A DNA stretch of 64,000 nt from Nocardia sp. CC227C (lineage in GTDB: Bacteria; Actinomycetota; Actinomycetes; Mycobacteriales; Mycobacteriaceae), in assembly GCF_030767025.1 (NCBI RefSeq), contig NZ_JASITE010000003.1, positions 186,001-250,000 of the forward strand, in the 5' to 3' direction. How positions within the stretch are numbered: position 1 is the stretch's first letter; each line of letters begins with the position of its first letter. This document shows, piece by piece, positions 29,401-41,400 of this stretch. Below the pieces are notes generated by a model. It was not told where the DNA came from and searched no databases. It saw nothing but the letters and a program-made list of their open reading frames with translations. A program made the translations under genes and the position numbers.

Positions 29401-32400
29401 TGGAAGCCGAGATGTCCCGGCTGCGAGCGGATGTGGACTGGCAGCGCACCCGGCTGCAGCGGGACGTCGCCGCTGCCGCCCGTGAACGTGACGACGCGCG
29501 GGCCGCCCTGGACGCCGCCCTGGACGGAATTCCGGTCGACGCCGCCGACCTGACTCCCGGTCGCCTCGACGACACTCTCGAATACCAGCGCACCCGCACC
29601 ATGCGCGCGGACGAGATGCGGCAACGCCAGGCCCGCCTCGACGCCCTCGAATCCGCCGCGCGGCGGCTTCACCTCGCCGACGCCCGGCTCGCCCGGCTGG
29701 AGAACGAACTCACCGGACTGCTGGACCGCGTCGGCCCACCTGCCGATTCCGCGGCACGGCAACCCGATTCATCGGAGGCCGGGCAGCCGCACAGTGCCAC
29801 GCCGGCGACCGGTTCGCGACCGGAGGACGCCGCCGACGCCAGTACACCACTCGATCCCGGCGCCCGACCGGACGGGCCCGGCGAGGACGAGCCGCCGCCC
29901 GCGACGCCACCGGTGGGGCCGGGCAATCGTCCGCCGGACAGCCAACCGTCCGGCGGCGCGGCGAAACCTGTGCCCGCGGAACCGGAGTCGGCTGGTAACG
30001 AGGCCGGACGGAGCGAGCAGGCGGCGCTCGACGAGGCGGCGCGGCGGCGGGCGGTCATGGATATTCTCGCTGCCGACAGTGCGGCGGCGGTGCGCGAGCG
30101 TGATGCCGCTCTGGCCGCGTTGCGCGGGGCCATGTCCGGACTGCCGGTGAACGAGTCGGATCTGTTCGGGGACGACCTCGGACCGAGGGTGGAGGCGCTG
30201 CGCGGGGCGACCGTGCGGGTCGACGAGATGCCCGCGCGCATGGCCGCACTCGATGCCCTGGAGGCGGCGGCCCGACGCTTCCAGTCCGCGAACGAACGCG
30301 TCGACACCTTGGACCGCGCCATGGCCGTCGCCATGGAACGCGACACCTTGCTCACGGCCGGAGCCCGGCTGGTGACCGATCGGGTGGGGGTGGTCGACGG
30401 CCGACCGCCGCACATTCTGGTGGTGGGCTGGACCGACACCGATGCCGCCGGCGTATGGGATGAGGCGCGCCAGCACCATCAGAATCTCGCCGATCTCGCC
30501 GACGGCGGTGCCCGCGTGCAACGCCTGCTCATCGGATTCGACGACCAGGGCCGGATCACCGTGACCCGCGATGACCTGGGCGCGGTCCCGGACGTCGATT
30601 CGCCCGCCGAAACATCCGCTACCGCAACCGATCCGAATGACGTGCTGGACCGGTTCGACGCGGCACTGCACGACAACGACCAGCGTTTCGATCAGTTGCT
30701 ACGGCAGACCGAGACAGCCCTCGACCGCATTCGTCGCGAGTCCGAGGCGGCCTTCGACGCTGTGCGTCAGCGCCTCGGCGACGGTCCGGACGACGAGGGC
30801 CCGGAGCCGAGCGGAGCACCGGACCGTTCGCCGAACGAACCTCCGGACGCCCCCACCTCCGATGCCCGCCCCGAACCCGACACCGCCGCCCCGGTCCGCT
30901 TCCTCCGTGACGGTGACGAATTCACGCTCGATCTCGGTGCGCGCGTGCGGTATGGACAGCAGGTCTGGGGGGATGCGCACGCACGGCTCGGCCAGGATCA
31001 GCGTGACGCTCTGCGCGACTACGTCGGGCGCGCCGACGCGGACGCGCCGAACTCGCGCGACCGGGTGGACGCGGCGCTGCGGGACACCGAGTCCGCCGCA
31101 GCGGAGACCACCCGGGCCATCGGTCTGATCGATGCGGCGCTGAGGCTGCACCCGACACCGGAAGGTCTCATGGTCACGGTGGCCGGATCGGAGAACCTCT
31201 TCGGCGTGCCACCGAGCGAGCTGGAGGGGACGACCCGCCACGTAGACGGCTACATTCAGGCCGGGATCGGTGCTCTCCCATCGATGTTGGGCGCGCGGTT
31301 TCACCTCGAGATCGTCCTGCCGCCGGGAACTCCGGCGCTGTACCTCGGCGATCTGTCACCGTACGGAGCCAGCATGCCCATGATGCTGCTCGCGCACGGC
31401 CTGTCGTTGCGGGTCGACTCGGTGCGTGATCTCGGCAATGACGGTCACTGGCTGATCCGGGCCACCGTCGTGCCGGGCGAGGCGCAGTCCACGCCGCGCA
31501 CCGACGCGACGGGCGGCCCGGAGCCCGCCGCGGACACGGGCACCTCCGATTCCGAATCTTCGACACCAGAGCCTTCGACACCAGAGCCTTCGACACCAGA
31601 GCCTTCGACGCAGCAGCCGAGCGACGACGCCCAGGCCCGGCACGACCAGCTCATGCAGGAACGCATGCGGGTGGTGCGGGAACTGGAGTTCCAGCGGGTC
31701 AAACGGAACAACCGCGCCGAGTACCTGGGAATCGCCCGGCCCGAGGAAGCGCTGGGAACCCGGGAAAGGCTCGCGGATACCGAGTTGCGGCAGTTCGAGG
31801 AACTCGGGTACCGCACCGTCGACGTGAGCGCGATCGGTGAGGACAGCGGCTACCAGGTGCGTCAGCAGGTGGGCCCGGCGGAGTTGGCGAAGCGGCGGGA
31901 GACCCTGGCGAAACTGGTCGCCGCCGCCGAGGAGGTCATCCGACTCTCCGATCGACTGGCCGCCATCGACCGCGAGATCAACGGATTGGATGTCGGCGAA
32001 GTCCGGGCCGAGACCCCCACCGCGGACATGGACCGGACAGCGGCCGAGCGTGCGCGGGAACTGAACCGCATCAAACCGCGCCGCGCCATGCGCGACGATC
32101 TCGCCGAACGGCTCGGCGTCATCGACGATCAGGGCCGGGTGGACGAGGCCCGGTTGGCACCCGAGCACGTCGACGACACGCTCCGCCGGTTGCGGACCGA
32201 ACAGCCCCGGCGAACCGACGACATCGCGGGCCTGGCCGACGCGGCCCGAGATGTGAACGAGACCCACAACCACGTCGGGCGGTTGCAGGACGAGCTGGCC
32301 CGGCTGGCCGGCGCGTACCGGCAGGCGCTCACCGACGCGGGAGCTCACCCGCTCACCGATCGGGTCGGCATCATCGACGGCGAGCGGCCCAGGATCATCG

Positions 32401-35400
32401 TGCTCGGACCACGTGACGCGATCGGGCGTCCGAACGCCGATCACGATGCGGCGCTGTGGGACGCGCTGTCGACCAGTTCCCGCGCCGCCGATGCCATGGC
32501 GTATCGGAACGCCGAGATCGAGTATCGGCGCGTGCTGGCCGACCGCGACAGCACCTGGCGGGTGGTGGACACCCCAGGTCCGGCCGTCCGGCACTTCGCG
32601 ACCGATCCATTGAGTCCCCGCTGGACCGAATGGCGTGACGGCGAGGGCAATTGGCACGCGGTCGATCCCAACCGACCGCAATGGATCACCAACCGTGACA
32701 CCGGGAAGCTGCCCAAATCACCGGAGGAACGCGATTATCCGGAGGGCGCCGGCGGCTGGGGGTTCAACCCGGTGCACGGCACGATCCAGGACGCCATCAT
32801 GGGCAGACCGGTGGACCCGGCCACCGGACAGCCGGTCGAGGGTGTGAACGAGCATCTGCTGTCGAGCGTTCCCGGTGGCGGACCGCTCATGGACCCCGAT
32901 CTGTCCACGTACACGCAGCCCTTCGTGGGTGAGGTGTACGCCGTGATCAAGGTGTTCACCGAGCTGAAGAAGTTGTTCGGCTTCGGTTGGGTGCCGGACC
33001 CGGACAACCCGGGGCATTATCGCTGGCAGTTCAAGAACCATCCGTGGTTCCGATCGACAGCACGCGACAGCCAGCCGATGGTGCGGGTGCGGTGGACCCA
33101 CCCGGGTGACCCGGATCGGCCGCAGCTCGACCCCGACTACGCCACCCAGCGCCTGCGCGCCGAGCGACGCTGGGCCGACGTGCAGATGTGGGCGGAGGCC
33201 GAGTACGCCCGATTCCGTTCCGACGACAGCGACGTTCTACGGATCGCCGCCGGATTGGAGCGGCATTGGCGCACCGAACGCGCCGATTCCGCCCGGGAAT
33301 TCGTGGACCATGTGCGTCGCGCGCTGGTGGACGGCCACCGCGGCATCGACCCGACCGGCGATGTCGACCAGCAGTTGCGTGCCGTTCAGGAGGCCATCGA
33401 CTCGGTGGCCGACGACTGGCGGGACCGATTCAACGAAGATGATCTGGACCTGATTCGAGGGACTGTCGACCACGTCCGCGAGCTGATTTTCGAGGGCGCG
33501 GACACCGATCACATCGCCGCGGTGCTGACCGAGCACATGCGGGTGGACGTGCCCAGGCTCGGCCGGGAACTCCTGGCGATCAAGAACCACCTGATGCGGG
33601 ATCTACACCTGATGGAAGATCCCGACACCGGAATCCTGACTCGCCGTCGACTGGACGCGGTGGCCGATGTCGCCGAGGCATGGCAGCGGCTGATCGACGG
33701 CGCACCGCTCCCGCAGGACATCCTGCTGCTGCGGGACGCTCTGGCCGAAGCGGCCTACTTGCATTCCCATGAGGCGAACGGCAACCCACGGACCTGGCCG
33801 GAGGCCAATGCGCACGTGGCCGCCTCGGAGGGGCTGCACTGGGATGCGAATCGGCCGCCGCTGACCGGTGACCGGGCCGACGCCGACTACGCGCCGCCGT
33901 CGGAGTCGCTGAACCGGCTCGAGGTGGCCCAGCGCAGGCTCGATCAGGCCCAGCGTCACCTGGTCGCCGCCGAGCAGGCGGTCCGGAGCCTGTCTCGAGA
34001 ACCGGCCGGTGACCACGACGCGCGCGCCGCGCGCCGCCGTGCCGACCGAGGTCGGGCACTGGCCGCCGAAGCGCTCGCCGAGGCTGCGGAGGCATTGCGG
34101 CTGACCAGGATCGGCCTGCCCACCCCCGATGACCTACTCGCCCACACCGGCCTGCGCACCGTCGAGGATCTGCTCGCACTGGCTGGGCAGCTCTCTCTCG
34201 CGGATCAGGCGGCATGGGGGTTGTCGGAGGAACTGCTCGATCGGGTTACGGACCTGGTGGACACCGAGCGGCGCTACGACGCCGTCTTCGATCGCCTGCA
34301 CCGGCTCGGGCACCCGCCGCCATCCATCGCGAATCCCGAGCCACGAGAGGGCGACTCCCCGGAAGGACCGGCACCGCGGCGTGATCCGGAGGACGCCGAT
34401 CCGTGGTCGGACTACTTCGAGGGCGTGGGATGGTACACCGAGGAGTTCCCGCCCGCTGCCGATCCGGATTGGTCACCCCGCCCCGACGATGTCTGGTCCA
34501 CGCTGGACCGTGACGAGATCGCCGACCGGCTGCGCGGCCAGTTCGGTATCGAGGTGGACGGTTTCGACACTGCGCGGGTCGATCCTGAGGTACTGCGTGA
34601 GGTCGCCCGTGGTTTGGAACACGTCCTGCCCCGGTACGGTGCTATCGACCTGCGCCGCATCGTGATCGGTCCGATCGCGGACGACCCGAAGGCGTATGCC
34701 GAGGCTTGGCCCTCGCGTCCCGACGCCGCCGGTGACCGGTACACCGATCGGATAGTCCTGAACGAGCGATTCGCCACGAACCCGGAGACCTTCGCCCGCC
34801 TGCTTCGCCGGGACGAATCGCGCGGTATCGTGCCGGGCTCCGGCGCGCGCCCGGTCTTCTCGACGATCGTGCACGAGTTGGGGCACGCCCTGGACTTCGC
34901 CGGGAACATGCGTGCCAGACAGTCCGCGATCGACACACTGATCGACTACTACGACACGACCCACGGTCCGGTCGACGTCGACAATCCGGAGCAGGTCGCG
35001 ACATTCCGCGCCTGGATGCGAGACTTGAGCACCTACGGTTTCAGCCGGGGCGAGTTCAATAGCGAAGAGGTGCTGGCCGAAGCGTTCACCGATGTCGAAC
35101 TGAACGGCGAGGCGGCCAGCGAGCCCGCCAAGGTGCTGTACTGGGCCATGTTGGACGCGATCGCCCAGCAGACGAATACCACCGGCGGATCGCCGGAGGG
35201 ACTGCCCCGGCGCGGCGACGGCACCGTGTCGCCGGAGCCGTCGCGGCGTGTGGTCGGTGCGGATACGCCGCCCGACCCGGTTCCGGCCTCGCCTCCGACA
35301 CGGTTCGACGACTCGGAGATCCACCTACGAGAACTGTTGGGACAGACCGATATCGGCACGGAGATCCTGGCCCTCGTGGACAGTGCCCCGGTCCGGTCCC

Positions 35401-38400
35401 TATTCGACCACGGTTCCGCCGCGCCCCGCGCCATCGGAGCGCCGGTCGATATCTTCACCAGCGGAAACGGTCGGTTGCGGCAGGTACTGGACATGGCGCA
35501 GCAATCGGTCCATGTGCGGGAGCTGCTCGACGGTCGGGGGACCGATGAGCTGATCCGGACCCTGGACCGCGACGAGTTCGTCCGCGTGCTGACCGACCGG
35601 GAGGTCGAGGGCGCGGTCCGGCGCATCGAAATGGCGCAGGAACTGCGCGACCGCGGCTACGACATCAGGGTGTCGGAGGCGGTGCGCCGGATCCAGCGGA
35701 CCTTCCACGACGCCTATGCGCGCGCAGTGCGCGAGGCGGCCATGGCACCGTTCGCGCACCGAGATCCGGCGCTGGCGCGCGACCCCGAGGCGACGCATCG
35801 ATTCGCTCGGGAAGTGGCGGCGGATGCTGTTCGCGCGGATATCGCCGCATTGACGTCCGCGGACGGGCAGACCTATGCCGACCACTATCGAGACCTGTGG
35901 GACCGAGCCCGCACCGATCCGGATACCCGGGACGGACCACGCCCGCACTCGCCGACCACTCCGGAAATCGGGCGGCAGTTGCGGATTTCGGCTCTACGGC
36001 AGCACGACGCGCGGCTGCGGGCGACCATGGCTCGAATCGAGCTGTCCGAGCTGGCCGCGAACCTGGGGCTCGATCCGGACGCCAGCGCGGCGGCCGTGCG
36101 GGATGCGGCGCGCGAACGCGGTACGGATATCGCTGCCGAACTGGCCGCGGTGGCCACGCCCGCGGACCGCCGCGCCGAGTTGCGCCGACTCGCCCACGAT
36201 CTGCGTTCCGCCGTCGATCTCGCCGACCGGTACGAGTCGTCACGATTCCACCTGCAGGAGCAGACCGACGACTGGTCGGCGCGCGCCGCCCGCGACGTCC
36301 TCACCGCATTGCTACCCGCCGACGGGATACTGCTCAGCGACCATGTAGCGATTCTCCCCGGCGCGACCGACCGTGTTGTGATCGCGGCGCCGGCGGGCGA
36401 GCACGCTCGCCTACTGTCGGAGGTGAGTCGAGATCCGGCTGTCGCCGAACGGATTTCGCGCATCGACGCACCGGAGTGGCTTGCGCTGCATATCGACGAC
36501 GACGGCCGTGTCGGGGTGGACTCCCTGGACGGGCCGGACGCGGTCCCGGCCGAACGTGCGTCGGAGGTCGTCCCGAAGAACCACGCCGCCGTCGCGACCG
36601 TCGCCCGCGTCCGACGACTGCTGGGCGAACTGTCGAACCACGCCGACCTGCACTGGGCCAGAGACACATTCGAGAAGCTAAGCGTTCAGGTCCTGCACCG
36701 GTCCGGCGCGCCGACTCGATACGATCCGGCGCGTAACACCCTCGTGCTCGACCCGGGTGCCACCGACAGCGAGCATCTGCTCGCCCTGGTACACGCCGCG
36801 GTGCACGCCGATCTGGCGCGCCGCGACCCGATCACCGTCGCCCAACGGCGGCTGCAATCCACCCGCGAGGACTACATCCGGCGGATGATCGCGCGGGAGA
36901 GCCGTGCCTACGCACTGGAAGTGGTCGCGGCGCGGCAGCTGCGCGCCGCCCACCACGACCTTCCGGTGAGCGAACTGGAACGGATCTACACCGACGCCTT
37001 CGACGCCACCCGAGCCGAGGTCGAGCGCGCGGTGCCCGACGCTCCCGCCGCCGAACTCGACCGCGTCGCCAATCAGGCGGGCCTCGAGGCGCTGCGCCCC
37101 GTCCTCGCCGGCCATCGTCCGGTCAATGGCGAGCAGTCGCTAGCCGACGTGTACGGCCGTGAATGGGATGCGGCACACGGTAAGCAGAGCTTCGCCGACC
37201 GGGTCCGGGCCGCCCTGGACTCCGGAATCCGCTCTCGCGAACCCATCGGCGACCAGACCGGTATCCGCCGGACCGAGCGCATCACCTACGACAACGGCAC
37301 CGTGCTGGACCGCGTCGTCATCCGAACCGGTCCGTCCGAGGAGTCCCAACGCGACATCCGGCATGCCGACGCCGAGGAACTGGCCATGATGGTCGGCCGG
37401 GCGCTCGGCGCGCGAGTTCCACAGGTGTTCCGCCAGCAGCCGAATGTGCTGTTCCTGGAGCCGATCCCGGGCACGGTGATCGCGGACAAGTTCCTGAGCG
37501 CACACGAGTTGTACCTGGACGCGCCGGGCGCGCTTGAGTTGGGGCTGCTCAATATCCTCACCGACGCTCCCGGCCGTGACGGATACGGCTGGATGATCGG
37601 TCCGAACAACGCCGTGATCGGAATCGGCCATTATCTGAACTTCGGCAACGATCCGGGCCCGGCGGACACGCTGAGCCCGTTCACGGAATACTTCCAGCAT
37701 CGCCGTCCCGACGGCACCGTCGAGCCGGTCGTGCACACACTGCATGCGGTCGAACTGGAGATATACCGGGACCGGCTGGCGGACCTGCGGCCCGAATTCG
37801 TCGCGCGTGGGCGTGAGCAGTGGCATCGCGATGTGTTGGCGCGGCTCGCGGAACTGGCCGACTATGCCGAGACCGACGGGCTGCCGGATACGGAGGTGCC
37901 GGTACCCGGTGGCGGACTGCTCACCACGGGCGGGACCGTCTACGTCAACCGTTACGGTGGGGACGACAACTACGGGATCTTCGCCAGGGTCGATGCCGAC
38001 GGTGTGCTGTTCCTCGACGTGAAGGTGGGGCCGGACACCCCATCCGGCTCCGCGATGTTCGCCGACGCCTGGCGAGCGCTCGGCGACCGTGTCCAGGTCA
38101 TCGAGGGCAATTGGTCCGGGCGCGGCGGCCTGCTCACCGACAATCTGGCCAGCTTCGACGCCTCCATACAGAACGGTCGCACAATTCACGCCGCCGCCTG
38201 GTATACCCATACCGGTCAGCAGGCCGAACGCTACGGCTTTACGGACGTAACCATCGTCAAGGCCGAGCCGAAGGGTCAGCTGGGCGACTTCACCGAGGTC
38301 GTAGTCCGATTCACCCGTCCGGAGCACGGTGCGGTCATGAACGAGGGCACGCTGCCCGACGGAGAGGACCGCACGCCTCTGTACCGCGGCATCCCCCGGC

Positions 38401-41400
38401 TGCTCGACGACGGAACTCTCAACCCCGCCTATGCGGCCGCCTTGCTGGGTGCCGCGTTACCGCGCGGCACCCAGGATGTCTCCGCCGAAGAACACATCCT
38501 GTCCCGGTCGGACGTCAGCGATTCCACCTCGTGGTCCCGCAACCGCGCGACAGCGGCAGTGTTCGCCGGAAACGACGGTGTCATCCTGGAGTGGCGGACC
38601 GGTCGGCCGCCGGTGGACGCTACCTGGCGGTTCAAACCGATCCTGGATCACGATCTCGGCTCGGCGCTGGACCAGGTCCTCATTCAAGGGGACCTCTACG
38701 ATGCCCGTGCCGTGCGGCACTTCGCCGAGCCCGAGCCCATCGAGCCGCCGAGTATGCGGCAACCGCTGGATGCGGACGGTCCGGAGTATTTCGACGGCAG
38801 CGACTGGGCGACTGGACCGGAATGGTCGCCGCGCCCCGGTGACACCTGGTCGGGGCTGCATCGCGACGAGATCGCCGACCGGCTGCGCGAGCGGTTCGAC
38901 CTGGAGGTCTCCGGTTTCGACAATGCGCGAGTAGACACCGAGGTGCTGCGCGAGATCGCGCGCGCGATCGACGACATGATGACGCGCCAGCCGGACGCCG
39001 GTCTCTACGCCGTCGCGATCGAGCCGTTGGCGGCCGACCGCCGGTACGCGGAGGCGAGGCCGCAATGGCATGACGGCAGGCTGCGCACGAAGATCGTGGT
39101 GAAGACCGACTGGGCCGCTGACCCCAGGGCGTGGGCCGTCTCGCTCACCGCTGCGGAGGAGGGGGCTTTCCACCCCGTCGGCTTCGGCAAACGGCCCGCT
39201 TACTCCGTAATTCTGCACGAGTTCGCGCACGTTCTGGATTTTGATGCGTTCATGGCCGCCAGGGACCGGGCGATGGCCGCTCTGACCGGGTATTTCATCG
39301 ATCATTACGGCTGGAACGGCGATCTGCGGCCGTTCGAGGATTGGCTCGCCACGCTGACGGGCTACAGCTTCGACGACGGCAACCACTACGGCAGGCCCGA
39401 CCGCGCCGAGATGCTGGCCAATGCCTTCGCCGACGTGATGCTCAACGGTGACGCCGCCAGCGAACCCGCCAAGGTGCTGGCCCGCCTGCTCGAACAGGTG
39501 GTCGCCGAACTGCGGGGGTCGCGCCGTACCTCGTCCGATCAGGTCGACCCGTCGGTGGTCGGATCGGCCCCGTCGCGCCCGCACCCCGCCGACCGGGAGT
39601 TGCTGCGCGACAACGGGCTACGCGCTTCGCGCGTGGAGGCCCCCGCTGATCACGCCCGGACCATGGCGGGTAGCGACTTCCACGACCTCGTCCACAACCT
39701 CGTCCACGAACTCGACATCGAGCCGAACTCGCTGCGGGAACGGCCGATGGAAAGCGTCGCGGCTCTCGCGGACCGGTATCCCGAACTCGCGGAGCGGCTC
39801 GACATGCTCGCCGACTACCTGCGAGAGCGGCCGGATCTGTTCGCGCGCGATCCCCGGATCGTCGATGGCGTGATGCACGTGCGGCACCGGGACACCGCGC
39901 GATATCTGGCGGAGCTGCTTGGTGATTTGGAACAGTTCCTCGATGTGCTCGCCGAGCGCGCCGAGCGCGATACCGCCATGATGGGAACGCCCGCGCCCGA
40001 CCGCGATCGGGCGCGCATGCTCGGCGTAGACCTGACAGATGTCAGCCCGGAAAGGTACACGCAGATTGACGAGGACTTCCGCGACGGCAAGCGCGACGAG
40101 CGGGAAGCGCTGACCCCCGCCCAGTTGACAGCCGCGCACGCCGCGCTCCGCGCCGAGATCCGCACGGCCGCCGCCGAGATCCGCGCCCTGTCGGACCTGG
40201 TTGCCGAGTACCACCGCCGCGGCACCCCACTCGACTTTCCCACCGCCGAGCCGACCGGCGACGGTGTCACCCCGCCGCCCACCGACCCCACCGGCGACGA
40301 ACCTCCTATCGATCCGTCCGCCCCCGACGACCACGACCTGAACCGCCCACGCCGCGGCTACCGCTCCCACATCCCGCACCCGCCCCACGACATCGAGTTC
40401 GACCTCCCCGACTTCGCCGCGATCCCTCCCGCCGACCTACCCCCCTGGCCCTTCCCGCCCCCACCGCAACCCACCGACCCCCCGACACCCCCCACCCCAC
40501 CCCAACCACCGAACCCGCCCGAACCAGCGAACCCGCCCGAGCTGCCGGAGCTGCCGGAGCTGCCGGAGCCGCCAGAGCTGCCGGAGCTGCCGGAGCTGCC
40601 AGAGCTGCCGGAGCTGCCGGAGCCGCCCGGGGGGCCGCAGCAACCCGAGCCGCCAGGGGTACCCGAACCTCCGGTGCCGCCGGGGTTGCCCGAGCTGCCC
40701 GAGGTTCCGGAGCTTCCTGTGCCGCCTCGGCCGCCTGAGGTCCCCGTGCCGCCGGGATTGCCCGTGCCGCCAGGATTGCCGGAGCTGCCGGGCGTGCCTG
40801 AGGTTCCGGAGTTGCCGGAGCCTCCTGCCCCGCCCCAGCGGCCCGCACCGCCGACGTTGCCCGAGCTACCGGTACCCCCGGGGCTACCCGAGCGACCGGA
40901 ACTGCCGGAATTGCCGGAGGTTCCCACCTCGCCCCGGGCGACGACGTTGCCCGAGCCGTCTGCCGTGCCCAACTCGCCGGATGGTCTCGAGTTGCGTCGA
41001 GTTCCGGGACTGCCGGAGCCCGTCGGGTTTTCGGAGGTGCCCAACCCGCTCGGGAGCAATGACGCACGGGAACCGCTGGTCTCGCCCCGGCCGACCGAGT
41101 TGTCTGAGATGCCCGCGTCGCTGTGGGAGGCCCCGGTGGGGCCGGAGCGGACACAGGCGCCCACGGCTCCGGATGTGCCGTGGCACCCCGGCGCGCCGGT
41201 TCCGTCGCCCACGCCGCCGGTGAATGCGGTGGCACCGCAGCCGCACGAGTATTCGGACCCGCCTCGTCCGCCCTCCGCGGCCGTACCACCGTGGGCGGGT
41301 GATGCGGGCCGCTCGGAGGCGACCTTCGGTCAGCACATGGCACCGACCTCGCCGCCGGGCACGCCCGGAGCGCCCGGCGGTCCGGCGTCGGGACCCGCGC

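Larger units (their letters stand above)
25760..30790 (+). repeat. Giant 1: large internal repeat, block 2
   Basis: Residues about 3100-4776 repeat block 1: PKYPSGSGEDTRG, HVPLLDDDGEEYRYWIDEAD, RLPDTDSETVRRILAEHEYR, NALRRDQIRDERSVWAQLLG, EVRHFRGEVDARDVEVTL, LRAAQIEGLADFARSAKD, YRDGKIEKHEGVTPAELAR, GLPVNESDL, LVTDRVGVVDG and FDAALHDNDQRFDQLLRQTE. Two insertions make it longer: an MgtE-N-like helical array (26880-27240) and three tandem coiled-coil units (28780-29740). A third, partial copy of the RDG/LTPAQL module is at 40000-40215. Confidence 0.8.

Noticed and set aside
40539..40626. CRISPR array in the (GAGCTGCCG)n tract
   Set aside because: Units are 9 bp, contiguous, in frame and lack spacers; it is a coding tandem repeat.
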